DNA from: Kriegella sp963975415
GTDB lineage: Bacteria > Bacteroidota > Bacteroidia > Flavobacteriales > Flavobacteriaceae
Assembly: GCF_963975415.1 (NCBI RefSeq)
Contig: NZ_CAXBGN010000006.1
Location: 310,001-374,000 of the forward strand
Reading direction: 5' to 3'
Length of the DNA stretch: 64,000 nucleotides
Part shown: positions 61,999 to 64,000 of the stretch, in pieces
How positions within the stretch are numbered: the first letter of the stretch is position 1
How the letters are laid out: each line of letters starts with the position of its first letter
Notes under the pieces: generated by a model
Told to the model about the DNA's origin: nothing
What the model saw: the letters and a program-made list of their open reading frames with translations, nothing else
The model's database searches: none
Position numbers and translations under genes: made by a program

Positions 61999-64000
61999 AT
62001 GAAAAACAAATTTATGGTCAAGAAAAAGCGCCATATCGTCAATCAATTGACGTTATCGGTGCTTTTTATTTTCGGCGTATTTTCGGTGCCTGTCTTACAA
62101 GCGCAAGATGTTACGGTGTCAGGTACTGTTACGGCGGCGTCTGATGGTATGCCGCTTCCAGGGGTGTCGGTAGTCGATGTCAATGATGGTACAAAAGGTG
62201 TGGTTACCGATTTCGACGGTAATTATACCATTTCATTAGATGATGGTGGTACTAGCCTTCGTTTCAGTTACATAGGTTTTAAGCCCATGGTAATTGCTGT
62301 AAACAACCAAAGTAGTATCGATGCAACAATGCAAGAAGACGTTGCTGCCTTAGATGAAGTTGTGGTTGTAGGGTATGGTACCCAAAAGAGGGCGACGGTA
62401 TCGGGTGCGGTGGCATCCGTTAAAGGTGAGGAGCTCACCAAATCTCCCACGGTGAACCTTACGAATTCGCTTTCGGGTAGGGTTGCCGGGCTATTTGTGT
62501 CTCAGGCGAGTGCCGAACCCGGATATGACAATGCTACGATTCGCATTAGAGGTTCGAACACCTACAATAATACAGGAGCACTGGTGGTTGTAGATGGTAT
62601 TCCCGATCGTGATGGAGGACTTGCCCGTATTAACCCTGCTGATATCGAAAGTATTTCGGTACTTAAAGATGCCTCGGCAGCCATTTACGGAGCTCGAGCA
62701 GCGAACGGGGTGATATTGGTCACCACGAAGCGCGGAAAATCCGGAAAACCTAAAATTACGTATTCGTCGCAGCAAGGTTGGGCGGCACCTACGGTAATTC
62801 CGGAAATGGCCAACGCCGCACAGTATGCTGAATTACGAAATGAATTGGAGGTTTATAATTTAGATCCTAGTGAATGGGCGGCGGCCACGGCAGCTTTTAA
62901 AACGCCCAGTGCGACTTATGTTAGGCCAGACGGATCAGAAAGAAATGCTGTCTACACTCCTGAAGACATTGCTCTTTTTGCCAACGGCCAAGACCCATGG
63001 GGGCATCCTGATACCGACTGGTTCGGGGAAACTTTTAAAAGGGGCTCTTCACAGGAAAAGCATACAATGCAACTTACCGGGGGTAGTGAAAATTTCAACT
63101 ATTTCAGTTCTTTGGGCTACCTGAAGCAAGATGCTTATTACAAAAGTTCGGCTACCGGTTATGAGCAGTATGACCTTCGTGTAAACCTCGACGCAAAGAT
63201 CAGTGAGGGCATACAGTTTAAAATAGGAGTCTTGGGAAGGGAAGAAAAACGTTACTTCCCAACCGAGTCGGCAGGCGCTATTTTTAGAATGTTGACTAGG
63301 GGTAGACCTACGGAACCGGCCTATTGGCCCAATGGTTTTCCTGGGCCTGATATTGAAAATGGTCAACAGCCGGTGGTAATCGCTACAAATGAAACAGGCT
63401 ATGATCGCGATACACGGGATTATTTTCAATCGAATGCTTCTCTGGATATCAAAATTCCATGGGTTGACGGGCTTTCCCTACAGACTACGGCGGCCATTGA
63501 CAAAAGTTTTCTTAATAGAAAAGTTTGGAGAACTCCATGGCTTCTGTATACGTGGGACGGAGTCAATGAAAATGCATCCGGTCTTACTCCTGTTCAAAGA
63601 GGGCCTGCAGAACCAAATCTTACACAATATGCGCAAAACCGTTTGAGCATTCTTTTGGGAGCCAACATCCAATATCAAAGATCTTTTGGAGACCACAATA
63701 TGTTGCTTATGGCGGGTACGAACAAAGAAACCAAGACCTATGAGGGGTTTGATGCCTATCGCAGGTATTTTATTTCTCCGGCTATAGATGACCTCTTCGC
63801 AGGTGGTACCGAAGAACAGAATATTAACGGTGGTAGTGACCGTGCCTCCCGATTGAATTATTTTGGAAGGGTCTCCTATGACTTTCAGGAAAAGTACCTA
63901 ATGGAATTTCTTTGGCGTTATGATGGTTCTTATCTTTTTCCTGAGGATACGCGTTATGGCTTTTTTCCTGGCTTCTCCGCAGGTTGGGTCATAACCAAAG
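61999..64000 (+). CDS. SusC/RagA-type TonB-linked receptor, 3' end outside window
   Basis: The frame opens at ATG 61999 and is uninterrupted to the window end, giving 667 residues of a protein that should be about 1000 long. A signal peptide with LSVLFIFGVFSVPVLQAQ ends at Gln. Then come a carboxypeptidase-like domain (TVSGTVTAASDGMPLPGVSV, TDFDGNYTI), a plug (VVVGYGTQKRATVSGAV; IESISVLKDASAAIYGARAANGV) and the start of the barrel. It is a nutrient importer of the outer membrane, and a SusD partner is expected just downstream. The substrate cannot be inferred from what is visible. Confidence 0.96.
   Translation, partial: MKNKFMVKKKRHIVNQLTLSVLFIFGVFSVPVLQAQDVTVSGTVTAASDGMPLPGVSVVDVNDGTKGVVTDFDGNYTISLDDGGTSLRFSYIGFKPMVIAVNNQSSIDATMQEDVAALDEVVVVGYGTQKRATVSGAVASVKGEELTKSPTVNLTNSLSGRVAGLFVSQASAEPGYDNATIRIRGSNTYNNTGALVVVDGIPDRDGGLARINPADIESISVLKDASAAIYGARAANGVILVTTKRGKSGKPKITYSSQQGWAAPTVIPEMANAAQYAELRNELEVYNLDPSEWAAATAAFKTPSATYVRPDGSERNAVYTPEDIALFANGQDPWGHPDTDWFGETFKRGSSQEKHTMQLTGGSENFNYFSSLGYLKQDAYYKSSATGYEQYDLRVNLDAKISEGIQFKIGVLGREEKRYFPTESAGAIFRMLTRGRPTEPAYWPNGFPGPDIENGQQPVVIATNETGYDRDTRDYFQSNASLDIKIPWVDGLSLQTTAAIDKSFLNRKVWRTPWLLYTWDGVNENASGLTPVQRGPAEPNLTQYAQNRLSILLGANIQYQRSFGDHNMLLMAGTNKETKTYEGFDAYRRYFISPAIDDLFAGGTEEQNINGGSDRASRLNYFGRVSYDFQEKYLMEFLWRYDGSYLFPEDTRYGFFPGFSAGWVITK

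Noticed and set aside
1..64000. CRISPR array, rRNA operon or riboswitch
   Set aside because: I looked for regular short repeats with spacers and for conserved rRNA and riboswitch cores and saw none.

Overview
The window looks like chromosomal DNA from a flavobacterium (Bacteroidota, Flavobacteriaceae-like, probably marine). Evidence is a short primary sigma factor without region 1.1, SusC/SusD pairs, a one-component hybrid two-component regulator, PorT of the type IX secretion system next to MenG, an Omp85-family lipoprotein (TamL-like), the fbaA-accD and rpsO/pnp neighbourhoods, and promoter motifs of the Bacteroidota form TTG...TAnnTTTG instead of E. coli -10 boxes. I cannot name the genus from the sequence alone.

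Layout. Positions 1-3175 are core: the end of ftsA, ftsZ, a YqeY-family gene and a tRNA-Arg(TCG). Positions 3176-25770 look like an accessory island inserted at that tRNA. Copies of the tRNA 3' end recur at 3301 and 25756, each followed by its own terminator hairpin. A fragment of a large serine recombinase abuts the first copy and a decayed transposase lies beside the second. The island carries a PAS-LuxR regulator, a seven-gene operon of about 18.8 kb (4885-23714), and a diverged MnmH. The operon encodes a small exported protein, two trypsin-fold proteases with intact triads and a shared C-terminal domain, a 1137-residue DUF6603-like beta-rich protein, and three very large proteins of 1095, 2276 and 641 residues with no functional annotation I know of. 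This operon is the best candidate for an undescribed system.

Positions 26041-38797 form a fructan/fructose utilisation locus: a hybrid sensor with a periplasmic sugar-binding domain, an inner-membrane sugar porter, a GH32 lipoprotein, SusC, SusD, a HAD phosphatase and a PfkB sugar kinase. The logic matches the B. thetaiotaomicron fructan locus: bind and import at the outer membrane, hydrolyse to fructose, import through the inner membrane, phosphorylate.

Positions 38784-61436 are ordinary housekeeping: YpdA-like reductase, rpe, adenine deaminase, trmL, a VF530-type protein, rpoD, pnp, rpsO, accD, fbaA, tamL, an rRNA/tRNA methyltransferase, a TlpA-like lipoprotein, porT, menG, trkA, trkH, an aminotransferase, a fatty-acid desaturase and rsmG. 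At 61999 a second SusC-type receptor begins behind a near-consensus promoter and runs off the end of the window.
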